In this document: positions 32,819 through 45,400 of the stretch, piece after piece
How the letters are laid out: every line of letters begins with the position of its first letter
Position numbering within the stretch: the first letter of the stretch is position 1
Origin: Morchella semilibera
Taxonomy: Eukaryota > Ascomycota > Pezizomycetes > Pezizales > Morchellaceae
Length of the DNA stretch: 64,000 bases
Reading direction: 5' to 3'
Assembly (NCBI GenBank): GCA_009192285.1
Contig: WBVU01000005.1
Span: 1,124,768 to 1,188,767, forward strand
Program-made: the position numbers and the translations under genes
Notes under the pieces: model-generated
What the model saw: only the letters and a program-made list of their open reading frames with translations
Database searches by the model: none
What the model was told of the DNA's origin: nothing

Positions 32819-34447
32819 GGCGGCGGCGCTACTACCGCAATGTGCATCTACTGTTAAATCATGGGTCATGAGCTGTTTTCTTAGAGAACAGGCCATTATT
32901 AAGGTACTCCTTAGTAATGTGATTTCTCGAGTTCATATCACATTAGATTCTTGGAGTTCGCCCAATAGTATTGCTATCCTAGGTATTGTGGGACACTTTA
33001 CCGATGGTCCTGGTAACTTGAAGCGGGTTTTGCTTGGAATGCGACCTCTTGATGGATCACATTCTGGAGAGAATATGGCCAGGTTGGTTTTACAGGTTGC
33101 AGACTAATATGCGATACGTCACAAACTAGGATACTTTATGATGGATAACGCATCCAATAATGACACCTTATTAGCATGCATTCAGCAAGCACAAGCGGAT
33201 ATTGCTGCTCCAACATTCAATGCAACGGAACGCAGACTTCGGTGTAACGGGCACATGATTAATCTTAGTGTCAAAGCATTTCTATTTGGCACTAATCAAA
33301 CAGCTCTGGACCACATCGACCGCGATGATCTCCCAGCCGTCCAGGGCGAAATGGATACCTGGCGACGTTTAGGTCCTCTCGGTAAAGCACATAATATTAC
33401 AATCTATTCAAGAAGGACACCACAACGTATTGCAAAATTTAGGGAGCTTAGTGGAGGTATAGTGATAGTTAGGGACAACAGTACTCGTTGGAACTCATGG
33501 GCAGATATGTTGGACTGTATTTTAAGACCAGAGATTAGGCGGGCAATCAGATTGTATGTTGATGACAATCCGGAGCTAGAAAATGATCGCTTGAGTCCTA
33601 CCGATTGGTCATTGTTGGAGGATGTACAGCGAATCCTGCTAGCTTTCCGCATAGCTACCAAAGCAACAGAAGGCCATGATGCTACTTTAGGCAAAGTCCT
33701 ACCATCGATCGATTACCTCCTTAACACCTATCGTACTGCTTTGGAACAGAATGCCAGCAATCTTCCTTTGTGTTCCATGATACGTATTGGTTGGGAGAAA
33801 CTGGATAAATACTATTCTGCAACATCCAGAGCTCCAGTATACCTAGCCGTTGTAGTGCTTCATCCCCGCCTGAAATGGAGATATTTTGAGGCTAGATGGA
33901 AACCTCAATGGGTTCGAGATGCTAAACAATCACTGAAAGACTACTGGAACGAACAGAAGTCCTGGTTAATCTCACAGAACCCAGGTACACCTCCATCGAA
34001 CTTGGAAATATTGGATGATAATCCCTTAAGCCAGTGGATGGATCTCCATGATCTCTCTCCTGAGGTTGCCGTTACAGCTTCTCACACTATACAAACAACA
34101 ATTGAGGACGAATATGACAGGTACTGCCGTGATATCATGCCAGATCGCAGCATTAAAAACGCACAAGCGTAGGATATCATACTTCCTTTGGACCTAAATT
34201 AAGATAGCTAATCTCCGGACATAGGTACTGGCTTTTACCGGCGATAAAAAGGGAGTATCCTTTACTCTCAAGCTGGGCAGTAGATATTCAATCTATTCCC
34301 ACTATGTCCTCTGAACCTGAAAGGGTATTCTCTGGTGCGAAAAAGGTGGTGTCCGATCTTAGACATGGTCTTGCAGTTGATGGAATCGAAGCAGTATCAT
34401 GTTTAAAGTCTTGGGAATCTGCTATACACGACACAATTGATGGATAG
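32819..34447 (+). pseudogene. hAT transposase, catalytic and C-terminal part
   Basis: It continues the frame broken at 25567: LLPQCASTVKSWVM, VHITLDSWSSPNSIAILGIVGHF, LGMRPLDGSHSGENMA. A TAA at 33105-33107 replaces what is likely a Gln (VAD-stop-YAIRHKLGYF), a C-to-T change in CAA. Then come MMDNASNNDTLLACI, RRLRCNGHMINLSVKAFLFG, DNSTRWNSWADML and ARAPVYLAVVVLHPRLKW-type hAT blocks. A 56-nt intron (34169-34224, acceptor ACATAG, branch GCTAATC) joins NAQA to YWLLPAIKREYPLLSSWAVD. The C-terminal dimerisation motif is complete: IPTMSSEPERVFSGAKKVVS, ending at 34447. Apart from the retroelement and the TAA, the coding sequence is well preserved. Confidence 0.88.
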
Positions 34448-34685
34448 TGACTATGTAGTTAGTATTATTATAGCCTGAGTGAAGAATACGGGTATAACTA
34501 TTCAATATAAAGCTATTTCCATTGTACTGATAGATTGTCTTAACCTTCGGTCCTTGTTGGGCCCCAACTCCAGTCATGTCCGGGCTTAAAGATTTAGGCC
34601 AGGCCCTCGTTGTGTGGTTTGGGCTTGGGCCAGGCCAGCGGTGTTTCCGGGCCCGGGCACGCCCGTTGGAGACCCTGGCGCTAGA

Positions 34686-36227
34686 TGTAAAGTAGTGCTA
34701 GGGGAAATTTGGGGGTAACATATGTCATTATGGGAGATATGGGGCAGGCGTACGAGGAGAGGCATGGATGGAGGTTCTCTTGAGACTGCAGTGGAAGCGT
34801 TATAAAGTGCGTTGTCAGCTCTAAGAGGCGGGATGAGTGGTTGTTAGCCTTTGAGATTGTTGAGATTAGGGGTCTTTAGAGAACAAGGCGGGGAGGGTAC
34901 ACACAACCCAGGATCACATATCGCCGAATGGGTGTCACTATTCTTGCAGTACTTCAGAATATTGTTTCATTTAATAGTAGGTGGTATTGCTTCTACTTGG
35001 GTCCCTTCAACACCATGTGTGGAATGTGGGTGGGGGGAAGGAGGGGGGTAGAACACGGGAAGAGAATAGAGCGGTCATTTCACGGCAGCAAGCCATTGAA
35101 ATCAAGCAGGGAATTCAGTAAATCCTTCGATAAAAAAAAGGGCCCAGGTCAAACTATAGAGCCAGGCGGCGACTGATCGGATGCATTGCAATCATCGAAG
35201 AGAACCTCATTAGTAACAAGCTCACGGCTAGGTGCTCGCCGATTGGAACAGCAGCTCCCCTCCCGCAGTGCCTTCCGGTGGCTGGTCTGCTAGGCCTGTA
35301 TCCACTTCTCTCTCATCATTTTGGAGATAAATGACGTACTCGTACTATGAGGATCTGGGGGTGGGGGAGGGGGGGCGGGGTCATAGCAACGAAAGCAGAG
35401 GTTTATTGAAGGGAACACAACATGATATGATAATTATTTATATAAATTCGAAACGGCCGTTCGGGAGTGCTTGTGGGGCGAATATTTCTCGCAAGTAGCG
35501 GTGCACGGTGGTCACGAAGAATGAAAGATGCTTTGGTGCTCTCTTCCCTGGTCGGTACATAAAATCTATTATGCATGATATTTCCTAGGATGACTTGAGG
35601 GATCTAGTACGAAGGGCTGTCGGAACCTAACTAGATATGGGTCATACAACACGTTCGGGAGGGGGGGGGGGGTTGAGCTAGGTACCTAACGTAAGCTGGT
35701 TTTGTCGTTCACTCCTCTATTCGTCTTCCGTTCTTGATCCAGTGTCTTCTCTATCGTATCGCTACTAGACTATTATCCATTTTTTATTACTACCCATCCA
35801 CGGCCCATATTACACCTGGAATGACAAGGGTTTTAACAACGACCCGGTCTAACTAGTAAAATCCTTTATTTTAGCTGCATCTTTGGGTACCAAGCTGCCG
35901 TACTGGCAGCGACGCGGTACTAGACCCGCACCTCATCGGATGGGAGTTCTCTTTGTTTTTGTGTAATTCATTAATTGCATGCAGCCTTACAGCTAGGACA
36001 ATATTGCACTGCCCCGCAATTTCGCTTCTTCCGCTGCCACTTAACAAACAAAGCAAAATAAAGCAAAACAAAACGAAGCAAAACAAGACATACCAACACA
36101 GATCAACGCAAACACGTAAAACCTAAACAATCATTCTGCTTCGTCCCTTCTTCCATCGTAAAGGTGATAAGTGAAGTTAAATGTTTCAAGATTCGATCTT
36201 CCCGGGTGCTAATTCGCAAACAGAGAA
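34686..36227. other. Gene-free spacer
   Basis: No frame over 82 codons is worth a call. A G12 homopolymer lies at 35661-35672, with a shorter G-rich tract near 35365. The A-rich AACAAAGCAAAATAAAGC stretch near 36050 is low complexity. Nothing else. Confidence 0.4.
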
Positions 36228-39189
36228 CTATCTATATTGAATGCTGGATGTGGGACACCAACTAGTCTTTATAACACTACATTTATGAGTCCAAGCAAGC
36301 ACTGAACGCGTCGCAATGCGACCAAAACGGCAGTTTCCAACAAGACTCTGTAATGCCCGCAAAATACGGAAACCCAAAGCCCTTCTAAATACAAAACGGA
36401 GTGGCATCTTAGGAATGAAATGTGTGCTATAGCCCTCTTCAATCATACCCAATGACAAAACGAAGAGGGGCATTACAGAAACAGAGAGGATTAGTCTTGC
36501 AAAAAACCCAATCACCAACCTGCGGTAACCCTTGCTCCGTCGCCGTCGCCTCCTAGGCTTTCTTGCCTTACCAAAGCTAATTTTATGCACCCCCTGACCT
36601 GGTGCCCCCTCCGGTGGGGTCCGAGGACGAGGTAAGGTCGACCGTTTCACCTGGCGCGGTTTCTTGTATATACATTCTGATAGGGGGCGCCTTGATATGC
36701 TAATCCTGGTGCTCCTAGGTCGTAGCGTCCTGTCGCCGATTTCCTCCAGCGAACGATAATCTGCCAGCGCTCTATGGGAGTAATAATCTACCCACCAGCA
36801 GGAGCCACCCGGAGCCCTACGTCTGCATAACATAATAGGTACTATGGGTTTGCTACCAGACACACCGGAAACATGACCATAGACCAGCTGATAAAATACA
36901 TATTTGGAGTACCGCACGTGAGGGAAGAGTCGGTGGGTCCCGGGCTGGCCAGTGAACGCTAAGGTATGTCAATTAAACAAATGTTAAGGATAAATCTCAT
37001 GTCACTGATACATACCAATGATATCATAGGACATAGCCTGCCTATGTACATCCTCTTCCCACAGAGAGAGGTGCATACTACCAACGTTACCATCATGAAT
37101 TCTGGCTAACACAGGCGCGGCAGTCCCTTCATATAATAGCGAGGAAGAGGTACGATGATTATGAATGCCATCAAGATTTGGTGACCACGCATTGTGCCCG
37201 GGTTCTAAGTGTTGACACAACGTGGTGGCGTTGCTCAAGTGTATCCCAGTGGCGCCGGCAATATGATGATACTCTGGAGTCAACAAAATAGTGTTAGCCC
37301 TGTTCATTACTCTTAATAGCTTGACCTGTATATCATAAGGCTAGGGTTTTATTGGTACATACGTTGCAACATTACGGCCAACATAAACAGATTCCCAAGG
37401 ATAACTAGAGCAAAGTCATTTCTTTTACGCTTTGCCCAGGTTAGGATTCTCGATGTGACGGAGAGTGCTCGGACCAGGGTGGGCAGTGAGTCAGCTATTA
37501 CGCTCGGATCTTTTCTTCTCCCCTCTAGGCAATCATAGTGGATGCAGCAGTCCGGTCGGTTCTTTTGCAAAGGCTGGAGTCCCTCGGGATATGCAGGCTT
37601 AGGTGTGGGGGGTGGTGAACTTGGACCAAGTTCGAGAGACCTATTTTCTACTATGTGAGCGCTATCTCGTCCGGCCCTCCTGGAGGCCTTGTTGGTATCG
37701 TTGAGCCCATCATCAGCATATCCACCTTTATTGGATTTAGGTGAGGCAATATCAAAATGTCGTTTCCTAATTATTTTGGTGGCTTCTCTAATGCAATTCA
37801 GGATATGGCCCCGTAGAATTTCGTAGTCATTGTCTACAATGCTGTTAAATTTGGCGAGTGTCGAGTGGTCTACGTTCCTTGGTATATGCGTGTGTCCTGT
37901 ACCCCCTACAGACCATCCCAGGGCTGATTCCTTACTAACCATCTCCACCAATGGCCCTGTCCTGCGCCACTCTCCATCTGCGCCTTTCTACACTAGGGTC
38001 AGTAAATATTCAGAGTGGCCTTTGTGATATTCGTATACCTCAACTGTCGCAGTCAGGCAGGTTTCATAGACGGAGAAAACACGTAGGTGGTCCAACGGGA
38101 ATTTCTCGGTAAAATCCCTCTCGAGCTCTCCTAAAAACCTTGACCCTTTACTTAAATCCGAGATAAGAGACTCATTAGGCTGGTCTTTGACCATAAACTT
38201 TAGATGCTCAGTATCCATGCCTCTATGGGGTACTCCGAGGAAGAAGCAGGCATAGACTGAATTCGACACATCTCGATCCTCTTTGTGGCCTGTTGATGCT
38301 TGGAGAAGAGCCTTATATTTCAATGACTAGTGAGTGGTGACATGTATTCGAAAGCCCGGGCGCAAGTGTTCAGCTTACATTCTGTACCACAAGCCCTCCT
38401 AGGCTATGCCCAACGAAAATGATAGGTCTTCCCTGCTCCTGATGACATAATGAGTTTAGTGAGTTTAGAAAATACCGGGGCCTCTGGTAGTAACATACCA
38501 GGCGTTTTCCCCTTGCACCTTTGACTGTCTCCAAGAGGCCACGCCCAAGCTCTGCCACGCCAGCATGTGATGTGGTTGCAAGCAGTTTGGTATCATATCC
38601 GTAGGTAAGTATTCGTACCTTCCCCTTGCCGTATTTATCCTCAAGATCTTTAGGGAGGAAGTCCCTCAACCACATTGTATGCTGATCTTTCGCTTTCCAG
38701 GATCCGAATGCGTGGCCACCAAGCCCGGTGACAAAGACAATACTACAGGGATGCATTAGTTTCTGGAATTCAGAAATATCTCTCACTTGGACAGTAGTCA
38801 TAGGGGATCCATTACTCAACTTGGTAGTCTCCAGAACTATTATCCAGAGGAGTTAAGCCGATGAAATGCGAGTCGAAAACAAGCGTAACTACTTTAGAGT
38901 CAATGTCAAACTCCAACGTTACCCAACCCCCACCACCGGCGCAAGTGGCAAGTTCACGAGGAACACACTCAAACGTCACGGCTGCTACCTGGTAGGTATC
39001 ACTTTCCACGGGTGAGGGGGCAAGAGAAAAGCTGATTATGTGCGCAGGGACTATGGCTTGCCCGTCAGAAGACGCTTGGGAGAGTTTTGAGCGGAGAATT
39101 GTCTGTAACTCTGGCTTCGCAACGCCCACCGGAATCTTGCTAATACGAAAGGTTGTTCTACGGTTGTACTCTGGAGAGCCAGTGTTCAT
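36228..39189 (-). CDS. Serine hydrolase (SesB/DUF676-like) with C-terminal membrane tail
   Basis: ATG at 39189. An N-terminal domain (TTFRISKIPVGVAKPEL, FDSHFIGLTPLD) of the kind found before this hydrolase leads, after a frame change near 38815, into IVFVTGLGGHAFGSWKAKD, MWLRDFLPKDL, RILTYGYDT and the nucleophile elbow GHSLGG. Introns 38312-38378 (67 nt) and 37988-38038 (51 nt) join LVVQN to ALLQAS and TATVE to KGADGEW, both in phase. FFLGVPHRGMD and the His region (IPRNVDHSTLAKF) follow. Exons further down are joined by an uncertain intron near 37337-37370 and by 36959-37015 (57 nt). The tail has one or two hydrophobic segments (FALVILGNLFMLAVML; GFFARLILSVSVMPLFVLSL) and a basic Arg/Lys-rich stretch between. 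The frame change at 38815 could be a 1-nt indel or an unusually short 39-nt intron. No NACHT or repeat domain follows, unlike the gene at 18910. Confidence 0.72.
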
Positions 39190-39215
39190 GTTATCGCAAT
39201 TGGGCTGCTTCGAGT

Positions 39216-39359
39216 TATCCCTTAGTCTGTCAGACCCCCCTATAATAGAGGAATTGAATTTGAATGGCTTGATAAGGGAGATAACGGGATCTGTTAGTAA
39301 GGCCACACAAAGTTTGCTTCTTCTTGGGGGTCAGTATCTTACTGACAGACTAAGGGATA
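39216..39359. repeat. Small inverted-repeat element (MITE-like, 144 bp)
   Basis: Perfect 18-bp inverted ends, TATCCCTTAGTCTGTCAG at 39216-39233 and its complement at 39342-39359. The inside is AT-neutral and has no coding capacity. A diverged relative of its right two thirds lies at about 39995-40078 (GAGATAAC, TTAGTAAAGCCA, GGGGTCGGCA, GACGGACTA). No clear target duplication is seen beyond a possible TA. The element starts just upstream of the hydrolase ATG. Confidence 0.65.
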
Positions 39360-42146
39360 GTTGGAGCAGTATTTATCTCCTCCGGATGCCGCTATCCATC
39401 CCAATGTATTCTTAGGCCTTAGTTCCAATGTAGAGCAGTGGTTTCAAGCGGGAACGACCCGAAGACAAATTCGAAATCTTAGACTGAAGGACGCCATTTC
39501 AGGATCCCAGACTTTTTCATTTACTTCTGTGTTCTTCTCGTCTGTCAAAAGGAACTAACCCTGCGGGGCGACTCGTAGGGGACCCGCAAAATGTACATCT
39601 GCGAAGCACCAGGTCCTATAACTCGCAGCGTTCAGAATCTCAGGTGCACATATCAGCCTTACCTGGATACCTTAGTGCCAAGACCTTTGTCATGCGTACT
39701 CCCGGCGACCATTATATATATATATGGACGCTGATACTCCGAGCAACTACACCCGCTGCACTCAATACAACGTCTCTCTACCCTGAGAGCTCCTCGAGAA
39801 ATTACGCCCCTGTCGCTATAGCGTATCAGGTACCTTGCACCATGTGGCACTGTAATTTATTGATCGTGGCGAGGAATGTTTTGCGTAAGAGTAGGAGCTG
39901 CCACATTTCAATCACAGATGTTCAATGGTCTGCCAATACCGATCCCCTACTACAGAAGGGTTCAATTCTTTATGAAAGATATAGATCTGTTTGATGAGAG
40001 ATAACAAGATCAATTAGTAAAGCCATACCAGATTTACTTTTCTAGGGGTCGGCATTTCGCCGACGGACTATGGAATACACGATTGTCTCAGTCTTCAATG
40101 AGTACTGCCATCAAGCTAGTTCGGATGAGATCTGGCGGTAAATCCAATGACTCCAAGGTCAAAAGACTCTCGTAGTATGCATGACCTTGGCCCATGCAAA
40201 GAGCGCGAAGAGATTGAACCAAAAATGCGCATAGAGTGTGAGAAGAGTGCGCACGTGATAAAGCTGCCCTGATAAGCGGCCAGCACACTGAACCTCCAAG
40301 TGTAATGATTGAAGTGCTTTGTGACTTAGCGATATAGAACCCAGGGGACGCGACCGTAGATGTATTGCGCCTTTTATATACAGCTGCGCGTTGGTGCTAC
40401 AGAACGAGCCGGGAGTGCCCCTTACTCTAGTAACCACGCGGCATGCCCATATGTATAATGAAGTCTCAGACCAGTAGCATTCTGAAAACCACCGTATGAA
40501 CATCAAAGAAATATTATGGTTCCGTCCTTAACCAAAGTCTGGTATTCCATGTGTAATAGACTCCCGAGAAAACCGGTGCTAAGAGTACCCGTAGTAGACG
40601 AGGTGCTTGGTGTTGAAGAGTCTTGGAGGACTGGAGAGATTATCATATATCCCCTGCATGGACTGGCAAGGCCCCTCATGTGGATCCTGTTTACGTGCAA
40701 TCGAATATACTAGACGGAAGACCGTTTTGGCTAGTGTAATCTGCACCCCAGACCCCAGTATTAGTTTGAGCCCGCAATTCAAGACCCTCGGCACCCTTTA
40801 CAAGCTGATTGGTATAAGAATTAGATGGCGCTTATCGTGCGAACCGTAGTATATGGTCCGAATAAATCATATGCGGGTCGTTGCTTTTTGCCGGCGATAA
40901 TCTAATTTGCTGCTAAAGTACCTCTGAGTCATCCGAATCGACGCTCAATCCTTCCATATCCTGGATGATTGCATGCATGCAGTCGTGGTAATTAGGAAAT
41001 TTAAGTTTTCTCAATACCATGTCCTGCGGAGCCGGGATATGGTACCCTACAGAATACTATTATAGTATATTTGGAGTTCTTGGTAATTACCTAGCAGTCG
41101 CTGATCAAAGACCGCTTGGAGCCTGAGAATTGTCCGATTGTAATTTACCAGTACCAAATATGGCCAGGATACCCAGAACTCCTCACTCAAAAAACCGTTA
41201 CATGCCGCCTACTGACCTGATTTATGCATCGATCTCAACTTAATTGGTACCGTGGGTTAGGGTTGTTCTGTATCGTCCAATCAGAGTCACCTTCGCCACC
41301 TCCAGGACAAGCAACTTACCCCACGTTTCGCACTGCCCGGCAGTCACCTTGATTATTATCCATATCCTGCCAACGACCGCATAGCTTGACCGATCTCAGT
41401 TTGAAGACAAGGCGGAGCATGCGAACTCGCAGACACCAGCTCATTCTGACGCTCGCCCCAACTTATACAGGTACATACACGTGGTAATAAGTGGAAACTT
41501 ACCCCAGATTTTGTCAGAGTTGACAACTTGGGTCCTAAGCCATCACAAGGCTCTGCGCGCCAGTTTCTGCCGTCGCCACTGCACCGAACCAACAGTTGTT
41601 GACTACAGTGCGGGGAGCCGCTTCAGGTACACGCTGGTGTTCCCGCCGCTATATATATACTAAAAATACATGCGTCATCCAAAACCACGAGAATGAAACC
41701 AACAAGTGGGAAGTCAATTGCGCAGAGCCTCAGGTAATCGATTAGTAGCCATCAAGCTACGAGATCGAGCATGAATTTGTAGTTCTGCGGCCGTTCTCTG
41801 TATTTCGTAGGATGAACCCTAACCCCACTGGCGAGGCTGGCCGGTCAGGGTTAGGTGAATTAGTTTTTAATTCGGAGCCCATTCTGCTAGGATTCAGGTC
41901 ATGATAGGATTTGTATATGTAGAATACATATATATATGCGGTTCTGCTAGCACCGGAACGCTTGGGGCAGTTGGTGCACCCCCATCCCGGGGGAAAAGTA
42001 GAAGTTGGCAGATATTCTCTATTAAGGGATCAGTTCCTCTAGCCATGAGAGTAGTGGTGCCCTAGAGGTGGTGGGAACGATAGATGATCTGTAAGATCTC
42101 ACAATTAGCTAGATCGCGCGATCGCGTCGAGATGGGATGTACAGCA
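39360..42146. other. Gene-free stretch
   Basis: Apart from the partial element copy at 39995-40078, frames are short (up to 116 codons), overlap on both strands, and have no domain. AT-rich microsatellite-like TATATA tracts lie at about 39713 and 41928. Telomere-like double units occur at about 41255, 41815 and 41850. Confidence 0.35.
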
Positions 42147-42249
42147 GTAGGTAATAGGTGATGGAACACAGTGCATGATGCCTGTTTTGGTAAAACGCCA
42201 CCAGCATCTGGTGTTCTGCCTCAGGGAGTTCCATCACTTATTACCTATC
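42147..42249. repeat. Hairpin element A
   Basis: A 20-bp arm TAGGTAATAGGTGATGGAAC faces GTTCCATCACTTATTACCTA, with one mismatch and about 60 bp between. The sequence shares GGTAATAAGTGATG-type ends with the neighbouring hairpin at 42331-42426, so both look like foldback or MITE copies of one family. Confidence 0.6.
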
Positions 42250-42330
42250 GCTATATTATAAAAGCTAAAATTAAAACCTTCAAGGCTTGCAGCCTCATTA
42301 GTCCGCGAGCGCCGGACGAGGTGCTTGTAT

Positions 42331-42426
42331 AGCGGTGGTGATAAGTCATCGGACGGAACGCCACCAGAATGCGCGTTTGCAGGCAAAATTCTGGTTAGGT
42401 CATCTGATGACTTATTACCTACCGCT
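42331..42426. repeat. Hairpin element B
   Basis: Arms AGCGGTGGTGATAAGTCATC and GATGACTTATTACCTACCGCT are nearly complementary. The loop contains GCCACCAGAATGCGCG, and a similar CGCCACCAGCAT is in the loop of hairpin A, supporting common origin. Confidence 0.6.
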
Positions 42427-45400
42427 GTACACGTTTGTAGGATCTTCCACGTTCACTCCAATCCCCGTATCTAACGTGTCGGATATTATACCTATACGAA
42501 TCGTAATTAATGAATTAAACCCCCCAAAAAAAGACCCAGAGCTGTATTCATTCGTGAAGCACGGCAGTCAGCACAAATGTCCCAGGGCATGAAACGCCAC
42601 CGCGGGATAATGCTAAGTAAGGCTACATGAGCTAGCATTTGAAAACCCAGCTGCTAGTCTTTAGAAGTTTCCATCCCCGCCGTTGGTGCCCGCCATGATG
42701 TGTGGGTTTGTCCTAATGGGTGCACGTGGCACTGACCGAATATACGGCGCGTTCAAAATAAATACCGATATCCCCCAAGGTAATCCATGCTGGAATTAGC
42801 ACCCCATATCTTCTGCACTCCCGATGGCGTTTATCATGCTATGTTGGCTTTTCTGCAAGTGGAAACCCTGTATGTTCCCCTCGAGAATGAATTGCGTGAG
42901 GGGTAACCCACACCATCTGAGATTTCAAAACCTCCAAATTGGTATAACTGCAGGGCGCTGACTCGCTTACCCCCACCTCAGAAGGTTTATTACAAGGGTG
43001 AAAGCGGCCTTTGATAGGGAGGCCGCGAATTTCGAAGAAGAACACAATGATCAAGCCATCTCTTGTATCGGGGTGAATACGATCCTTCTTAGCCGGGGGG
43101 TCACGCAGGCCGCCCGAGTGTCCTGGGACTAGAGGGCTCCAAATACAGGTGGATTCATGAGCTGGAGGTGGGGTGAGATAGCAGATTATGCTAGGAGCCA
43201 TGTTCAAGCCAATTTTTGATTTCTTTGATGTAGGTCCTCAATTTTGACCGATTTCTTTTATCGAAGGTATAACTCGGCGTAATAGAAATAGCTATTCCTG
43301 TCGGCAAGATTTATCTCATGAATTATTGTGTTATCCATGGACAAGCGCTTGACAAAACTTGGAGGTCCTGATTCAAAGGTGAGTCCTGATTGAGCGATCA
43401 TTAAATTTTCCGGGGTATTGACAATTTCGTTTTCCCGGCTCTTGGAAGCGATGGCCAATTCCTTCAATCCAGCAATATATCCACCAACGCCACTCCCGAA
43501 ATCCACATATCCCTCCAAAATAAGAACGACTCTCTGTAGGCAGTTTCTAGATCACGCAATACCTGTGGAGATCATTTCCTAAAACTGTATTTACCATTTA
43601 CTGTGCGTGGAGGAGATTAAAACCAACTCTCGGATGTCGTCTAGGTGGTGTCATTGAGATGTGGTCTCATGCGAAGTGTATTTCCGTCCTTTGTTCCACA
43701 GTATCTGGTCATAGCTGCCAGGCTAGAGCTATGTGAAGCGTGGGATGCGCATGGTCAGAAGCTGATGCCCGACCCTAATCACGCCTCTGAACACGTGGAT
43801 AAATGATGTCATTTCAATCGGATTAGGTACCACCAGACAAATCAATGACCATTGCTGGGTAGGTTAGTGGTGTCGGAAGGAGTGCTCTAGGGAGTTGCAA
43901 CCTAAAATCGTCGGGGGTGTACTATATACATCTACGTCTTTCTTTGGAACCTGGGGGGGAGGGGGTGAATCTCGCACAGGAATCATATATCCGTAATTAA
44001 TTAGGATGCAAGAATTCATAGGGTGGTTTTGCGTTAGTATAATCAATAGAGCGTACGTAATCTTTGGGTGGATAGTATTCCCTAGCCATTCCTCCTGGAT
44101 GTATGAGACATCTGTGGGAGAGCCCCTCATGGTTAGCGCCCAAACTTTGGCTTTGAAGAAGTCCGGGGAAGCGGAGCAGTCTCTAGAGCACCCCCAATGT
44201 GCCACCAAGTTCGCAGGTTTGCGCATGAGAGAGATTCTCCAAATGTATCAGTCCAAGAGATAGATAGAACCTCCACTTAGGCCTCGTGCTCAGCCTTCCT
44301 CTGGTTGGCCGGTGGTCGGGTGTGCACTTCCTTAATAAGAAGCCTGGTTTGGTTGAGCTCCTAAATGTGTGGATGAGATTTGGGTGGTGCGGGGTTTCAT
44401 GATCCCGATGCATCAACCCGTGTTAATCCCGACCGCTGTGTGAGGACTCCAGCCTAAGAAATTATATTTCAAAACTAGATGTTATTTGGAACACACAAAA
44501 AACGATGTAGTTTTCAGGCGGACATTTCTATTTTTCCCCAGTAGGTATTTATATATTTTCGGTCAATTTGACTCAATATCCAAGTCTCGGGGGAGCTTCG
44601 AGAAAATATTTGACCTACGGCCACTAAATAAAATCATTGTGGACAGCCTTTTTGAGACTTCCAATTCGATCAGTAAATCTTCCTCTCCTTTACACCTTTG
44701 GAAACAGAGAGGGCCTGAACTGTTTACCTCCGCCGTTATGATATGAAGTGGGTGGGTACCAGAATGATCGCAGAGATTTTTCTCGCGCTCATGAGTTACG
44801 AACTCGTGCTAAACTGTGCCTGTAAAAGTCTGGTAAGATATATAGCCTCCACATATGAGCTTTTACGGTCCGCGGGCGTCAAGAGCAGAGCAGCAAACGC
44901 ATTGACGGTGGGAATGAGGTGCTAGTACTGATATGCGGGGATCTGTGATGGAGGATTGCCCCTGTGGGTGTTCGGATATTCTGGTTATCTGTTTGTGCTT
45001 TGCACGCTTCTCAACCAGGTTTCGGTGCTGGTGTAAATCCATCACGGTCGTTTCACTCCACTCCTATACGTATCCATGTCTTCTACTTACGAGTGTTTAG
45101 GCCACTATAATGTACCAGGTCCCGACTATTGGTCAGGGTTGAAGGCTGCAGCGCAGAAAGGAGCTAAAGGATGGATAAGCGGTCATTTATAGCTGAAAAT
45201 TGACTAGTTGCACTCTTCATTCTATTGGTGGGAACTGTTCTCGCAGAGCCAAGACACCAGTGGCGGGTGGGTTAGGGTTTCTACATTCAGGAGGGTCAAA
45301 CCACGTCCCCATGATTAAATATTCTGGGAGAGAAAACACCAGCGGGTGTATTGATTTATCGAATCTTTTCTATCGCACACATATTCAGTCCTCCGTGCCC

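Larger units (their letters stand above)
24662..34677 (+). mobile_element. hAT-family DNA transposon (interrupted)
   Basis: Terminal inverted repeats are CAGGGCCTCCAACGGGC at 24662-24678 and the inverse of CAGGGTCTCCAACGGGC at 34661-34677 (16 of 17 match). Both are flanked by a perfect 8-bp target duplication, GCGCTAGA (24654-24661 and 34678-34685). CAGGG ends and an 8-bp duplication are hAT hallmarks. GGGC/GCCC-rich motifs crowd both subterminal regions (24670-24790, 34556-34665), as expected for transposase binding sites. Without the retroelement at 25568-32818, the element is about 2.76 kb and encodes a BED-finger hAT transposase. The ends are well preserved, so it could still be mobilised in trans. 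Confidence 0.93.

Noticed and set aside
32868-33107. Separate small gene with DSWSSPNSIAILGIVGHF
   Set aside because: It is the middle of the hAT transposase, cut by the retroelement on one side and a TAA on the other.
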